From Gyrodactylus bullatarudis (taxonomy: Eukaryota; Platyhelminthes; Monogenea; Gyrodactylidea; Gyrodactylidae): a DNA stretch of 64,000 nucleotides. The notes under the pieces were generated by a model that made no database searches, was not told where the DNA came from, and worked only from the letters and a program-made list of their open reading frames with translations. Location of the stretch: NCBI GenBank assembly GCA_012064415.1, contig SSNU01000061.1, positions 62,001 through 126,000 of the forward strand. Reading direction: 5' to 3'. Below are positions 1 to 15,000 of the stretch, piece after piece (within the stretch, counting starts at the first letter, position 1; the number at the start of each line of letters is the position of its first letter). Both the position numbers and the translations under genes were made by a program.

Positions 1-3000
1 GATTGTCTCGGATTCGAAATGGACAAAAGTTTTCATGGAACAAAACTTCAGCTATTACTAAGCCCTGTTCTTTTGTGTGTTTATGATAAAGTCAAATACA
101 GAACTGAAAAGTTCCTTTCTGTTGGCCGAGGACAACTCTTGGGTCTACAATTTCGTGGAGAGGCAATGTTCTCAAATGTTGGCTTACCACTTTATTGTGA
201 TACTTTAGAGTATGGCTGGCTAATGGAAATAATGCTGGGAGAAATCAGTGGTCAATTCACCTGTCCTCAAATTGGAATTCTCACTCAAGCCATAAACGTA
301 TTATTGAATACAACTATTGATGCTGAAAATCAACTAAAGCCTTCTAAAACCTATGATATTTGTCAACACGGTGTTCCACAGACTCTTTGTCCTCTAAGTA
401 ACGCTAATAATCTCTGTCCTGACGAAGGTAAACTGAAATACACTCTACTGAGACTCACAGTGGACAAGTTTTCTCTTGCCTTGGTTGAGAATGGAACTTG
501 CCTTAGCATTTCAATGGACAATTTGAGCATTTGTCGATGTAACAGCCATGGTAAAATATCTAAGGATGGTATAATTCTTGTTACTTCTGAATTGGAAATC
601 AATCAGTATATAAAAAAACTCGAAAACATCAGCAAATCAAAACAGGACATCTCTATAAATGAGGAAAATTCTAAATGGATCGAAAGTGGTCGAATTTTGC
701 TTGGCCCACTACAAGTAATAGCCAGTATAGCCCCTGAGGATTTAATTACTAATAATCTGCAAAAAGATTTCATCCAACGTCACGATAAAAATCTAAAGAG
801 ACTCTGGTTTCTGTGGAGAAAAGAAAAATGTGGCTGCTTTGGAGGCTGTCAATTCTTTGGTGAGAATATCAACGGGAAAAAAATTGCCAATGAATTATTG
901 ACGAAGAAATATTCAAAGAAAACGATTCTCAAACCATTACCACTTAGGAAAATGCTTCCTAAAGATTACGAGTTTGGCGAAAGTTTAATCAAACCTGGAA
1001 ATTATATTTTTGAACTTCATAATCCATTGGTGTGTCTGCAAAACTCAAATGGATTTTTCGGCCTAAAGAAAAAGGTTCAAGATACGAATAAATTCATCAT
1101 TGAAAAAAGAAATAAAGAAATTCTTCAGGAACTTGAGGATAATAAAGAAAATTCTCTCCAGATAAATAATTCTGTAAGCTAAAAATTTCGACACTATCCT
1201 TCAAAATATAACTTTAATGAAACACCTTTTAGATGGGAAAATTTAAGCTTTTATGTTCATCCTGTAAACTTGGTTCTGATCTGGACATCAATTACAAATC
1301 AGATTCAGATCAATCTGAAGATTCTGTTGATGAGGATGAATCTTCATATTATGACAGTTCAATCGACATTAGCAGTTCTTCATCATTCACTAAATTAAGA
1401 CAAAGTGATGAAGAACTTAATAATTCCATTTTTCGGGGAAGCAGTGGTGAACGTCAAAAACTTTTGAGCAATTCTGATGATATAAGTGGAATTATGTTGA
1501 TAAATTCAGAAGCGAATAGTTCATCAAAATCTAAAGTAAGTTGTCGAGATATAAGTTTTCTTTACCTAATGGAAATTATCTCCTTTTCAAGCATCTTGAT
1601 CTGCACAAGTCGAAGAGATTTGCGAAAAAACTGAAAATTGCCAAAAATTTGACCAAGAAAAAGAAACACAGGAAGCTTGAGATTGATCAGGATTTGGCTA
1701 AAAATTCCTATGAAAATATCAAGTAAATTAGAAAAAACTTTGATTTAATATTTTCTATTTTGAAATTAATTTTTATCATATCCGAGCATATGATTGTTGA
1801 ATATTTAACTCAAAATACAAACAACTATTTTTCTCTTTTACTGTAATGACGTATTTTAGATTAAATCTCGATGGCATTCCAACTGAGGAAGAAGAAAATC
1901 GAATGAACAAAAACAATTCCATTCCACCCCCTCCGCCTCCGAGGGCGTTTAATAAAGCCAATATCGATATTGTTAATGGTTCATCTCTGACTCCCTTCAT
2001 GACTGATCTTTTGACTAATTCCGAATCTGAGGATGAAAACGTTGATATTGATGAAAAGGACGATTCAAAATCCAAGACAGAATCCTCAGATAAAGATAAA
2101 GTATTCTATGTCGAATTGAAAAATCAACTTAATCGTCCTATAATGGACAGTGCCTTGTTGAGGAATGCCTATTCCAGACATTTGAGTAGTTATTTTTGTA
2201 TTCAAAATTGGAATGAACCCATATCCTACCAGAGGAAATGGTCAGTATGTCAATCGGTAGCTTTGACTTGTGAAGATGAAAGTGTCGACATAGAAGGAGA
2301 CCGTTTCTCTTTTAATCATGAACAATGTAAATGTCCATGTAAACCATTCGGACCAGCATCTACGCCGACATTTCTCAAGTTCAAAGATGGTTTCGATCCA
2401 GGTTGCTTGATCTCACGTCCAGTGATAATGAGTATACCCATGGAGTCTGAAACTGAGGATTACAAAGTTGACGATTCTAATTCAAAGAATGATCATTATC
2501 CTAGCCTCTATGCTCCAGATTTGGAATCCTCTCTAAAGTCAAATGCCTCAATAGTGTTGGAAAATATCGTGGAAATATTCATTAGCCCGTTGTTTATTGA
2601 GTCAATTGAAAGATTCTTGTTCTGTATGATGCCTCTTGTAAAATCAATTCATCCATCAGCTGTAATTGATTTATTTCATTCAAAATGCCAGTCTGTTGCC
2701 AGTGATCGTTTGGCCCAGCACACTGATGAAATGAATAATTTTTACTTGAAATCCAAATTTGATTGTAAAGATGTAAAAGTAATATTAAATTAAAAAAACA
2801 CCCTTTAAACTACTAAATGAGTCATGTTTCTTCTTTTAGAATGAACAAGAAGTCAAAAATCAATCAAGCCAATTTCATAATTTTGGAACTAAATCCAAAG
2901 TACCCAATGCTGTACGTAATAGCTTCAAGGACATATCAAATATAAATATTACCAAACCAGAAAATATTATTCCAAACATCAAGAAGAACCATGAAATACT

Positions 3001-6000
3001 AGCAAAACTTAATAGAAGATACAGTAAAATCATAAGTCCCAATGAACAAACTGGTTCAAACAAAAATTCTCCAGATAAATCTGACGAAAGTAACCTTTGA
3101 ATTTCTCTCTTTAATACCAACAAATAACTCTTTTGAAAATCATTAGCATCGTTTAAAAATATTGGAAAGCGTCGAATCGATGAAGCTGAACAGACCCTTC
3201 CACCAAAGACTTCGTGCATCAATTGTGATACGAATTTTCCATTGCAGAAAATGACAAAAGTAGCAACATTCCATGTAAAGCAGATTAATATATGTTTCCT
3301 TCAAATTTACACTGTTGAAAATGTAGTCGAATTGGAGACTTTAAAATCTGGCCTCTATGATGTAACTTGTGTTTCCCTCTTAACTTTTGGCGTTGATTCG
3401 CTCAGCGTTGATTTAATGATGGAGAGAGATGTTCAATCTGACTTTGAGCAAATTCTTGACTCGAGTATTTTTGAAAAAACCTTGTCCAAATCGTCTCATA
3501 AACATTCGAATAGTGAAAGTTTAACAGAGATCCCTCAAGTTTATGAAGAGACTATCGATGAAAAGTCTCCTATGATCGATAAGTCTAATAGAAACACGAC
3601 AAACAAGCAATTCGTTTCAGGTAAAGGTCATAGACGTCAACCAAGTGCTCCTCCAGTCCTTTCAATTTTGAGCACTGACAAGGATCTGGATTATTCAGAT
3701 ACGATCATTAATAAGAAATGTCCAGAGGGTGAGTATGATGAACGATTATTTTCTTTCCAATGATTCAATGAATTGAATTTTTAGTTCGTAGTTTAAATAT
3801 CGAATCTGGAACTGGATTGAAAGAAAATCTAGAAAAATTGTCACCAAGCAATGAAAACATTGTTGGAAACTTGACAATTAAACGAATTCATGGCCAATTG
3901 AGACGTCTTACAAAGGATACCAAATTCAATTCCAATATTCTCCTTAATGCAATTCCTTTTCAAAAGTCTAAAGTATTCTTTTCATATCCTTCGGACCCGA
4001 ATCAATCTGAGGTCTTACGAGATGAATCATTTAGCTCAGTTAAAAAAGAGAAGTTTTCACGAACATCTTCTCTGAATCCACCCAAATATCAATCTAGTGC
4101 AAGAGTTCCTGTCAGTCAGTCTTGTTGTGACCTTGATGTAAGTTTGATTTATTTAAAAGCCTTTTTTTCTATTTAATAATTTGCTCATCCAGGCTAGTAA
4201 AGAATTCAATGTATGTAGCTTTGGCTTGACTAACTCTGCTTAAATATTCTCAGTTTTTATTCGATTTCATAATAAAAATTTACTTTTCTATAGGCTAAAA
4301 CTAGCGGTTGGATCATGCTGGAATGTGGATGTGAAAATATCAACTTGGTAGGAATCAATAAAAAAGGAATTCAAGATGTCTCCTTGTTTTGTACTGAACC
4401 AAATATTTTCTACGCCGATACAAATGCAGAGGATAATTCAATGTCAAAGAAAGAGGTAAACTACATAAATTCCCAAGAGACTATCTTTAAAATTGATTAC
4501 TGTTCTTATATTATATTCAGATGAAAGCAGAATCCACTCAAACACCAGTTTCAAATCTTAATTCTACTCATACTTCTCTCAATGTGGATCTTATATGGTT
4601 TAATTTCCCAGCTCCTAGAAGACTTCCCCATAAACGAAAAGTCGAACTGATTAGGTATATTAAATATTACCATCAAATACCCCCCCATCAAATTATAATT
4701 AACTTTTTTTTATCAAGGACCGATTGGAATTTCCTTAGTACATTTTCTCCTATGATAAATGCTTGGTTAAATCCTGTTGATCGACTAGTCACTATAAGCA
4801 GAAGAGTTAAAGAGAATCTTGAGAGAAGACTGCTTAGCGTTACTATTTGCCTGATGACTCAAGCTTCTAGTCAAGGCGTAGAATTGTGTGGTTTCGATCA
4901 TCGTCAACGTCTTTCATGTCTTGAAGAGGAAATTGATTCTCAATTAGCTCGTAAGAGGAGTACTTTTGCCATGCATCTTCGCTACGATGCGAGTTGTCAA
5001 GTATTTACATTAATTCGTCGATACTTACAAGCTTATCGATCAAACTATACAGATCAAGATTTGAATCAAAAATTGGATCAGTGGCTAAGTCCATCTGTTG
5101 TACCAGAAACAGATTTTCTCCGTCGTTGTGTACTGGCCTTGACTTGTGAAATGAAACTAATGGTAGATGATATTTCCATGAATACTCTTTGTAAAACTAA
5201 GTGAGTTATTTTATTTTTGTTTATTGGAATTTCTAATTATCCTCTTCAAGAAACCCAGGCAATAATGGACTAATTCAAATTTTCCCTTTATTTGATCTTA
5301 AACGGACAATAAACAATCCAAATTTATCTGAAAAACCCATAGCTACCCGAATCATGGAAAAGATTTCTCAATTTTCTCAAAACTTTCCAAAGAGCAAGTT
5401 TATTCTCAAAAGCTAATCAAAGTTAAAGTTTAATTAATTCTTCTAGATGAATCCATGCCTATCGATGAGAATAAAAATATTGACGAAGAAGGAATGATCG
5501 GGGAGGATAGTAAAATAAAAGTCAGAAATGAAGTAGCCGAAGAATCCTCGAATTTGCTCCTTGACGAGAGTGAAATAAAAAAAGAAATTGAACCTTCCCC
5601 CTTTGACTATGAAATTGACTATATAAACAAGAGAGAAGTCGAACGGCTAGATGTTCAAGGGAGAAATATTTTTGAAACAAATCCAATAATGAGGAAATTC
5701 CTTGTTGACTCATGGAATTATACAAATGTCAAAACTAATACTACTACCTCAAAAGAGAGAGATTTTCCAGCAAAAAACGCAGCCAAAGTAGTAGTTAAAG
5801 AAGATATTCCGCCAGCCAGAATTAACTCAAAGATAAACATCAATAACAATTTTGAAACCAATGAGATGCAGAACACATTTCAGAAAAAGAATCAAATTGA
5901 AGATAAATTCTGGCCTCTTCTTGAGGTTGTTGGATTAAATACAAAGGGGGTTCGTCGAACAACTTTAATGCGTAAATTTGACGGACAATTCATCGCAAAG

Positions 6001-9000
6001 GGACTTTTGGAAGCTTTCCAAATAGAAATCATTAAATCTATCGAGAACCCACTTTCAAAACCAAAATGCTCCAAGGAAAATTTAACGAATCTAAATCAAC
6101 CTTCTTATTCAGAGAACACTGCCTTTCTCTGCCAGAAATTCCGTACCGAATTAACATTAAGGGATGTTGAAAACAATCAGTTGAGGGAAAATATCAAGTC
6201 TTCTGCATGTAAGAATTAGAATTTCAATCATATTTAAGACAATATTAATATCTCATTCAAATTTAGCAAAGAAATTCGATATTAAACAGACAACAACCCA
6301 TATTGATCTCATGCTTGACGTCAAGAGTATTCGAAATCACTTTAATATGTCTTTGTTTCGTTTAATTCATCAATTCTCAACAATGACTAACACAGCTCAA
6401 GATACAAGATCTCAGTTTAAACCTAATATTTTCAACGAAAAAAGAATTGAGAGTACAGGTCATTCGAAAGGCACCGTATGGCCAACATATAAAATGAGCC
6501 ATAAGAAAAACAATTCCTATGATAGCTCTGATGCTACGAATCACAGTACGATAAATTCTCAGGATTCTAATCCTCTTCCTCAAAATAATAACTATGCTGG
6601 TGTACAATATAACCGTCTTGATGATTCTGATAACCTTTTAGGTAAGAATTTTTCACGTTTTGATAATTTACAAAATTCTTAATTATATTTTTCAGTTCGA
6701 GGATCTAGTTCTGATTATAGCCAATATTCATCAACTACCGATAATATTCAAATTGACTACAAAACGGGTGTGGCAGTTTTTAAGAACTCAACAAAAAAAG
6801 TATCAGAGAATCTACCAACTTGTTGGCAAAGACTCTATCAATATCTGGAATATTATAATACGATTCCTCAGCCAAAACATGTCCATCGGTTAGATAGCAA
6901 TTTCAAATTAGCTCCAAGAAAAGTGATTATTTTTTCAATGATAATAATTTCATTTTTTACAATAATTTTATTATCGAATAGAAGGAAGAAAAATTCAACT
7001 CTAAGGACAATGTCAACTTTATCAACGAAAAATCTCAAAAGTTAATTCGAGAACTACCTGCTCTCAGTAATCCACGAACAGAACATGTACCTTACGTACT
7101 TTTTGTTACCGTTGAAATCCATGAAACCATTGTTACTGCTGTTATCAGCGAGCTTAAACTGCAGGCGAATTTGGGAAATATATTGGCCAGTATATCCGTG
7201 TCAAAAACAGTTCAAAATTTTATCAGTTATCAGGCTAAATCAATGGAATCTAGTATTACAGGTCATTGTGGTGGATGTAAGATTCGTCTGATTGAAGGAA
7301 TACGTCCTCATAATCTGTAAATTGATTTTTTAATTAATTAATTCATCTATGTCTAAATCCTACATATTTATTATTTAGAGAAGTTGCATCTATTCAAATT
7401 GAAAAATCAAACGCCCTTTTCTCATTCAAGCAGAATGCAAACTTTCCGAATTCTAGTGCGGTTTTCTTCAATTTGGGGAAGATAAAAATAAAACTACCTC
7501 ATCACCCTGTTCGTCTTCATGGTGTTGTCCAGCGCCAAGCAAAGAGAATAACAAATACAATGTCTGAATTCATGAGGCCTACTAATCAAGGTTACTTCAC
7601 ACCTAATTTAACTACGCCAAATGAAAATTTTGGCTCTTTTATCTTTATTCAATCAAATCAGAACAATATCAATGACGGGAATTTCTCTACTCCTTGTGGG
7701 GTAGACGTAGAAGATGGCCCAACTGGTCAAGTTTTTGGATCTTGTAACAATAGCTACATCGATGATAATAATACAATTATTTCTTCAATGAAGAATCAAC
7801 ATGTGTATGTTATTACCTTGTTTGTCAAACACATATAATATATAATAATATGTATAATTTGTTTGATTTACCATTTGAAATTTCAGATTAACCAACGCTA
7901 GCCAACAAAGCCAATCTCCGATGATTTTTAATATCTCAGCTGTTGCCCAAGGCTTTATAATTAACGTTGCTTTGCATCCATCACTGAATGCAATTTATGA
8001 TGTAATTTACTATTTTTATGATAAAATTAGCATTTATTCGAAATTCAATTATTGCTCTTTAGATGAAGCCAATTTATTTCTTGGGAAAAATTGATCAATA
8101 TATAAAAATCGATTTTGTCCTACGTGATCATTCTCTCATGTTACAATCCTCAGTTAATTCCAATGAATTTTCCGTGAGCATTTATCTTTCATTAAATCAA
8201 AAAATTGAATAATCTTGATGTCTTTTCGTCTTTAGAAGAATTCAACTTTTTCTGAGAATGTTCGCCTGGAAATGCCGAGGATATTTGTTAGTCTAGCACA
8301 GAAGAAAAGCCTTGGGGGACAATTTCTCAAAATCAACCAGGACACATCAAATAAAAAAGCTAAGGGACTAAATGAAAATTTCATGTTGAAAAATCAAAGA
8401 GGCTATTTCTCACAGAATTTCTACATGTCAAAATCAAATCTCATTCGAGATTTAACTTCTGAGGAAGGTCTGTATTATGATATTCAGGCCTCAATAGGCT
8501 ATATTGACCAAACTCTAACAACTGACATGCTCAACTACATTTTAGTTGTTGCCCAGCTTTTCATGAAGGAGATAAATGAAGTTATACAAAAGATGTCTGG
8601 CGAAGAATTAATGGACAGGAAATTCATACAATCACTTTCTATGAGAAATGTTGAACCAATTTCTTCGACAAATAAATTTGAAAATGCTAAAATCAAATTC
8701 TCATCCCGCATTCAACTGCAAGGTATTCGTCTATTAGCAACTACCGTTAATGGTTCCTTAAAGCTTGAGACCAGTGAAATTGGTCTAGAATTTTCTAATC
8801 GTGTTTTCAAGACTCGAAGTAGTCTGGAAAATGATAGATCTCTCTTCATTTATTGCATCATTGATAAACTTGGTTTGGATATGGGAAAAATAACTTCTGA
8901 TACACTCTACAAAGAATTTAAACGATTCAACTCGTTTGCATTCATCAAGACTTCCATTGAAATGAGATCACTTTTTGCAGATGAAGTGAACAAGTCAAAT

Positions 9001-12000
9001 GAGAAGGATGCATCAAAGTTTGATGAATCTTTCCTTCTAAGTCTGAACCGGCCATTAGTTTGCTTGAAACCTACAGCAATAGATAGAGCTCTACTACTGT
9101 GGTATGTTTATAAAACTGAACTAATCAAATGGAACAAACATATACAGTTGTTATCGGCTTCTGTAAGTATCGTATCGAAAATTTTGCATATTCATCAAGT
9201 TTTCTTGATTATCCTCTTTCTTCTTAGACTCCAGTAGATGCAAACTTTAAGAAGCATGTCTCGATGAAAGATATACCAATTAATCCTCCCACCACAAGCT
9301 CTAATAAAATTTTCATCCAATTGAATATTCGAGATTTCGGATTTGCTCTTCCTATGAATAGCAATGAAAGGGTTAGTATTTTTTTCAGATTTTATCTTAG
9401 TTTCACATAATCCTATTTTTCAATTCTCTTCAAAGGGTTCCGATTCATTTGCTGTTGAGTTTGATTCAAGAAATGCATTGATTCTGACAATCAACCAAAG
9501 TCGCCTATCCGGGTGTCTTGACCAAGTCTTTGTTTTTGATGGAGAATTTTCCGAATTTTGTCTACGATTTCATGATGACTTCAACGTAGGATCCGATGAT
9601 TGGGCCCCAGATTTGAAAAAATTTACTTTTTATCAAGGTAACTCGAAAGAGGTCATGATTTTGAATGCTGTAACTGTTCCAAAAGGTACGTTTCAAGTAT
9701 GCTGGAAGACACCAGAAGAATTCGACAGAAGTAAGCATCCTTCCTGTTAAATTTTTTTATTTTAATTAAAAATAATTTGTATTCTTCAGGTGAAAAACTT
9801 CCATGGATTCTTGCCCCGCAACTTAAGATAAGCGGTGTCGACATTCATCTAGATACTGATTTTGCAAATCGTCTTAAGTCATTATTTTCAACTTTTACGA
9901 ATATGAATGACTGCTATAAATCTCAAAAAGAGGACTCAGATAAAGATGATTCTACTGTTGAGTATTCCGCATCTATGAGTAAAGGTTAGTTTTGAATTTC
10001 ATATTGTTCTTCCAGAAATTATTATTGGTAGCAAAACCATTTCATAATTATGCTGTAGAAAGATGTATTTCAAGTTTAAATTATCAATGTATTTTTTAAA
10101 AATAGAAGAAACATTGTCGAAGAAGAATCAGATTGATGCAACATTTGAAGAGATTGCATGCGATCTGGATGATGAATATCAGAATATATCTGACTCGGAA
10201 AATGAAAAATCTCTTAGTGCCGAAGATAGAGATTCCAAAGAGGGTGATGAGGAACAAAATAAACTTCCTTATCTTGAACCAAGTCTCATGGTCCAAGTTA
10301 AAATTCAGATTGACATAGACTCAGCCAAATGTGTTCTTCATCCAAAGCTGAAGAAAAATGTTAATCTTCAATTTACGAATCAATTCTCGCCCCTAAGTGA
10401 GTGATCATATAAAAAATTTCATGTTAGAAAATTTCAACTATGAGAGTTAAATTCTTTTTTACACAGCGTTCATTTCACATGCTTGCATTTTTTCCATAGA
10501 TCGATCTGTCTTATACTCTGACAATATCAAATACAACTTGAATGACAATGAAAATAAACAACAAAAGGTTAGTTTTCTTTCATTCTATCCAACCACATTC
10601 ATAGGGTAAATTTTCTTCTCTCGAGCAGCAACGGGAATTGTCTTCTGAAGAAAAGTTAAATCATTACTTTTTGCGTTACAAAAAGAGTTTTTGTGATGAC
10701 CCTCTTCAAAAGCTTTCCGATATCACATTTCTTTACTTACCTGCTGTCAATATCCTTGTCAACTATGCTTCTAAAACTGACATGGATTTTTCTAACGACA
10801 ACAATACTACACATAGTCAATTCGGGTCAGTATCAAGTCATTTAGATAATTCTCTAAATGGTCCGACTAGACAAAAATTCAACAAAATTCGCAAAAAGGC
10901 AGATCTATACGCCTTTTGCTCTCTGAAGAATCTGACAGAAGTAAGTTTAGCGCTATCCGTCACATTTAGAATTACAAATTTGTATTTTAACATTTATTTA
11001 CTTCTAAAGGAGTGGATTATTCATCCAGCCTTACTTGACTTCGTCGAACAAATGGCCAATAACTTGTCCAATGACATTACATCCAATGATTTTGGTGCGT
11101 TTAATCAGAGTTTAATAATGTCTTTAACTATTCTTGAATAATTTCTATTTTCAGATGATGATTCTTACTTTAGTCATCAACAAACACCCACTGATTCATC
11201 TACTGCTGAAGGAAAATTGTTACATGAATCAGATTCTGAAAGTGTAAACCTTGACGAAAGAGCACGTAAAAAATCTGATGAGAATGAATTCTCAGAAGTC
11301 AATCTCTCATCCGATTCAATCAAGTCCGAAAGTATCTCCGAGGAAGATAAATCTCTTGAACAACCCTTGGAAAAGTTGGAACAATTCCCGGTCGATGTAA
11401 TATTCCATTTCCAAACAGAGCCGACCAAAATTCGACTATTATGTCTGCCAGAGTCACAAATGCAATGTTTAGTTACCCTTCCGTCGATGAGTTTAGTCTT
11501 CTCATCGAAACGAAATTCAGAATCTGATAAGGATGTTGAGACGGAAGATGAACAAATTCTGGAAGGTGGTCTCTACATAACTGTACTTCTTAAAGAATTC
11601 GCTTTGGCAGTATTTTATCCTTCGACATCTGAGACCAGTGATTATTCTCTAACAATAAACATCAAAGATATTACTTTGAATATGAGTCGAACTGAGAAAA
11701 CTAAAATTATTTCCGTAAATCATGCAATGAATTTTTCTGACAAAAGGGAAACAGGATTTTATTTTGATAAAGAAGGAAACTCTTCAACTCTTTTTTCCAC
11801 TCAGACATCTATCAGAAATACCAAGAGTAAAACGAATACAGGATCATCGGGAAATTCAAAGATTATTCATCGAAGATCCCATTTTACTGTGACTTGTTCG
11901 ATAGGATTAGCTCAGTTCAAGTTTGATACACGAAGAACTCTTGAAATACTCGATATTATTAATGCATGGTATCGAAAATCACTTGCTCGACTTCTATTTC

Positions 12001-15000
12001 TTGGAGGCAAAACTAATCAGGAGAATTGTGAAGATATTACTTTGGAAACCTCCTCTGTAACCTTTGTTTCAGAAACTAAAAGTTGGTTTTAAAAATATAC
12101 TTATTTATACAACATAATATGAATTTTTCCAGAGCCTGTTAAGAAAACAGAAAAAACTCCGATTGACAGAAGAAGCTCAATTTCCGGACAATTCAACCAA
12201 TGGTTCGAGAGAAAGTCAAATCCAAAATTACTGAAAAAAAGTATGCAGCTATATATAGTAGTAATAGCTTTAAATGCACTCTCTGACTTGAAACTTTATT
12301 TCCAGTGTCAAAATCAATGAACCAAACAGAAAAAAGTAAAGTTTCAGCCCCAACTAAATCAGCAACAGTTAATCCAGATATTCATGATGTAATCGAAGAA
12401 GATGATGAGCCTGAAAAGTCTTCACCAGAGAAACTTCACAGTAATGAAACATATTCGATCACATTTTGGGAAGCCCTGCCTATATTTCTAGTCAATATCA
12501 AAAGATTCAATTGTGAATTATTTATCGGATCTGCCTTGGGAGTTACAAAGTACGTAAATATCAAAAGAACCAAAAAATAATTGAAAAGAGGCAAGTCCAA
12601 GATTTTCACAAGAATGAGCTCTATTTCGGACATACTCATCAGCTTGTTACATGTCACATTTATCATTTTTTCTACTCTATTACGTAATTTCATTGGTCCT
12701 CTTTTTGAATATATGATTTGTACATCAGAAATACATCAGGCTTAGGTTTTACTCATAATTTTGAACGTACATAGTAAGAGGTTACTCCAATTAGCATGAA
12801 ATGAGGGAGTAGGTGAATAAAATTATTATTTACTATGTACGTTCAAAATTATGATTAAAACCTAAGCCTGATGTATTTCTGATGTACAAATCATATATTC
12901 AAAAAGAGGACCAATGAAATTACGTAATAGAGTAGAAAAAATGATAAATGTGACATGTAACAAGCTGATGAGTATGTCCGAAATAGAGCTCATTCTTGTG
13001 AAAATCTTGGACTTCCCTCTTTTCAATTATGATATCTTTCGCCCAGCTGAAAAATCAAATTAGTATCCACTTTGAAGAAAAAATAATTATTTTTTCTATT
13101 ATAATACATTTTCCATATACATATACAAAAAATTTACATAATTTTTTCTTTGCGTCAGTTTGGCTTTGGAAAATACTTTCTGTTATGGCAGATTTTCGAT
13201 AAATTCAAATAAAAAGAAGGCTATGAGTGTCAATATAGGATTTGAATCAAGCGAGTTTTCCTCTGAACTTGGCACAGTTGGTGGGGAATTTCGGATTTCA
13301 GATTTTGAGTCCCGAAGTCAGTTTGAATTTCAATTTCTATTTTATAGGAAATTTCTAATCAATTCAACATTTACAGTACAAATGAAAAGAGATCCTGAGT
13401 CTGACCCTGAACATTCTTTCGACGCCATTCTTAGGGGTCTTGAATTTCGTTGGGATTATATGAACACAAGTCTTATATTTCTAAGGATGTCCTCTGTTGA
13501 AATAAGCCTCGATGATGTTTGGAAATTTCAGCAGACAAATCCTTTTGTGAATCAAAATGATAAAGAACAAAATAAAATAGACCAAACATTTGCAATAAAT
13601 AATGTAATAAGTGTTCAAGGTCACTTCAATTGGAACAAACTACAAATAGGCATATCTAGGACTACAACACCTGACCTTATTCGTTCTATTGAAGCTGTAC
13701 AAGAGTATTTCGAGAAACAATTGAATGATGGTAGGACATCACTTCTTTTTGGCACCAAAACAAAGTCTGCATTCCCCCAAAATAGTCCAGTATTTTCTCC
13801 GGAATCTTGTCTTAAGCATGATGGAATACTTGCCCTTTTCAAGCGATCGAAGGAAGAGGAAGAGCGAATTAGAGAAAAAGCAGAAAAAGAACAGGAAAAA
13901 TCAATGGTAATAAAAATTTACATCTATGAGAGATTTATATAATTCATATAATCCATTCACAGATTGACAAGATCTACGAGCGACATTGGCAAAATCCAAT
14001 GACAAGGGCAGAAAACTTTTTCGATTCATATTTGATGCCAAAGGAAGATGATCTATCTCGAGATGAAAAAGTTTCTAACAAAGTACCTCAAGTTCTGAGT
14101 GGATCTCTGCTTCTAAGTGGAAATCTAATTTCTCTGGCATGTTTTGCCGGAAGCTTTAGATCAGCACCAGACTGGGCAGTTTTCTGTATTCAGCATGTTA
14201 CCGCCTGGTGAGATATGCCATTCTTGAATTTTTTCGATTCAAATTCATTTTTTTCAATTTTCAAGCTTTGAAACGGAAGCCCAAAGAACGCAAGAAAAAC
14301 TTAATTCTAAAAAAACTCTTGAAGATCCAGAAGGCTGGCTTAACATAAGACAAATCCTTAGCTTTGATTTAGGTGCACAACCTCACTTTTGTCCCCAGGT
14401 CGCCTATGTCCTTCGAATCAAGAAAGGTAGTGGAGATTTACTCAATCAGCCCTCCGATTATACCCTTGCTAACTGGATGGATTTCATGTTCCATGGTGCT
14501 GACAATTCAAGTAAAGAAAAAAAATGAAATTAATCATTTACCTCTTAAAAACTATTGTCTATTTTATAGTTTTGAATAATTTGTCAAAGAATCATCCTAA
14601 TTTTGTCAATAATTACGTTAAAAGTACGTTTTTAGTCGAGTTAAACTTCTACTCAAACTCATCCTATTTTCTTAGTGAGTGATTTTAATGTCGAATTCGC
14701 AAAACTCTTGTCTCCCACAACAAAGAAAACTCAAAAAGACTTTAGCAAATCTGGACCTAGTGTTTTGAAACCACCAAATGAATTTGAAGTCCTCTTCATA
14801 TTGCCATCAATATCAGTCAGAGTCGTTTCAGACCAGGAGCAGCCAATGGGATTACTTCTCTATCAAAAGAAGGCAGAAGATGAAACGAATCCTAAGGAAT
14901 TCGATTCTATCGTTAACATCAGTTTTCAAACAGATTTCCATGGTTTAATTCAGTTAGGTCTTATTGATATCCCATGGTTACCTTCCCTAATAAGCTCTTA

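Noticed and set aside
6901..6978. Membrane segment within BLTP1 (apparent frame reading VIIFSMIIISFFTIILL).
   Set aside because: It begins GTGATT, ends TTATCGAATAG and is T-rich throughout; it reads as an intron, and the family has no membrane helix there.
12436..12693. Minus-strand open frame of 85 codons in the BLTP1 intron.
   Set aside because: It overlaps the hairpin arm and an exon in antisense, has no motif, and is explained by the inverted repeat.
12577..13030. CRISPR-like or clustered repeat structure.
   Set aside because: It is one inverted pair with a single spacer, not a direct-repeat array.
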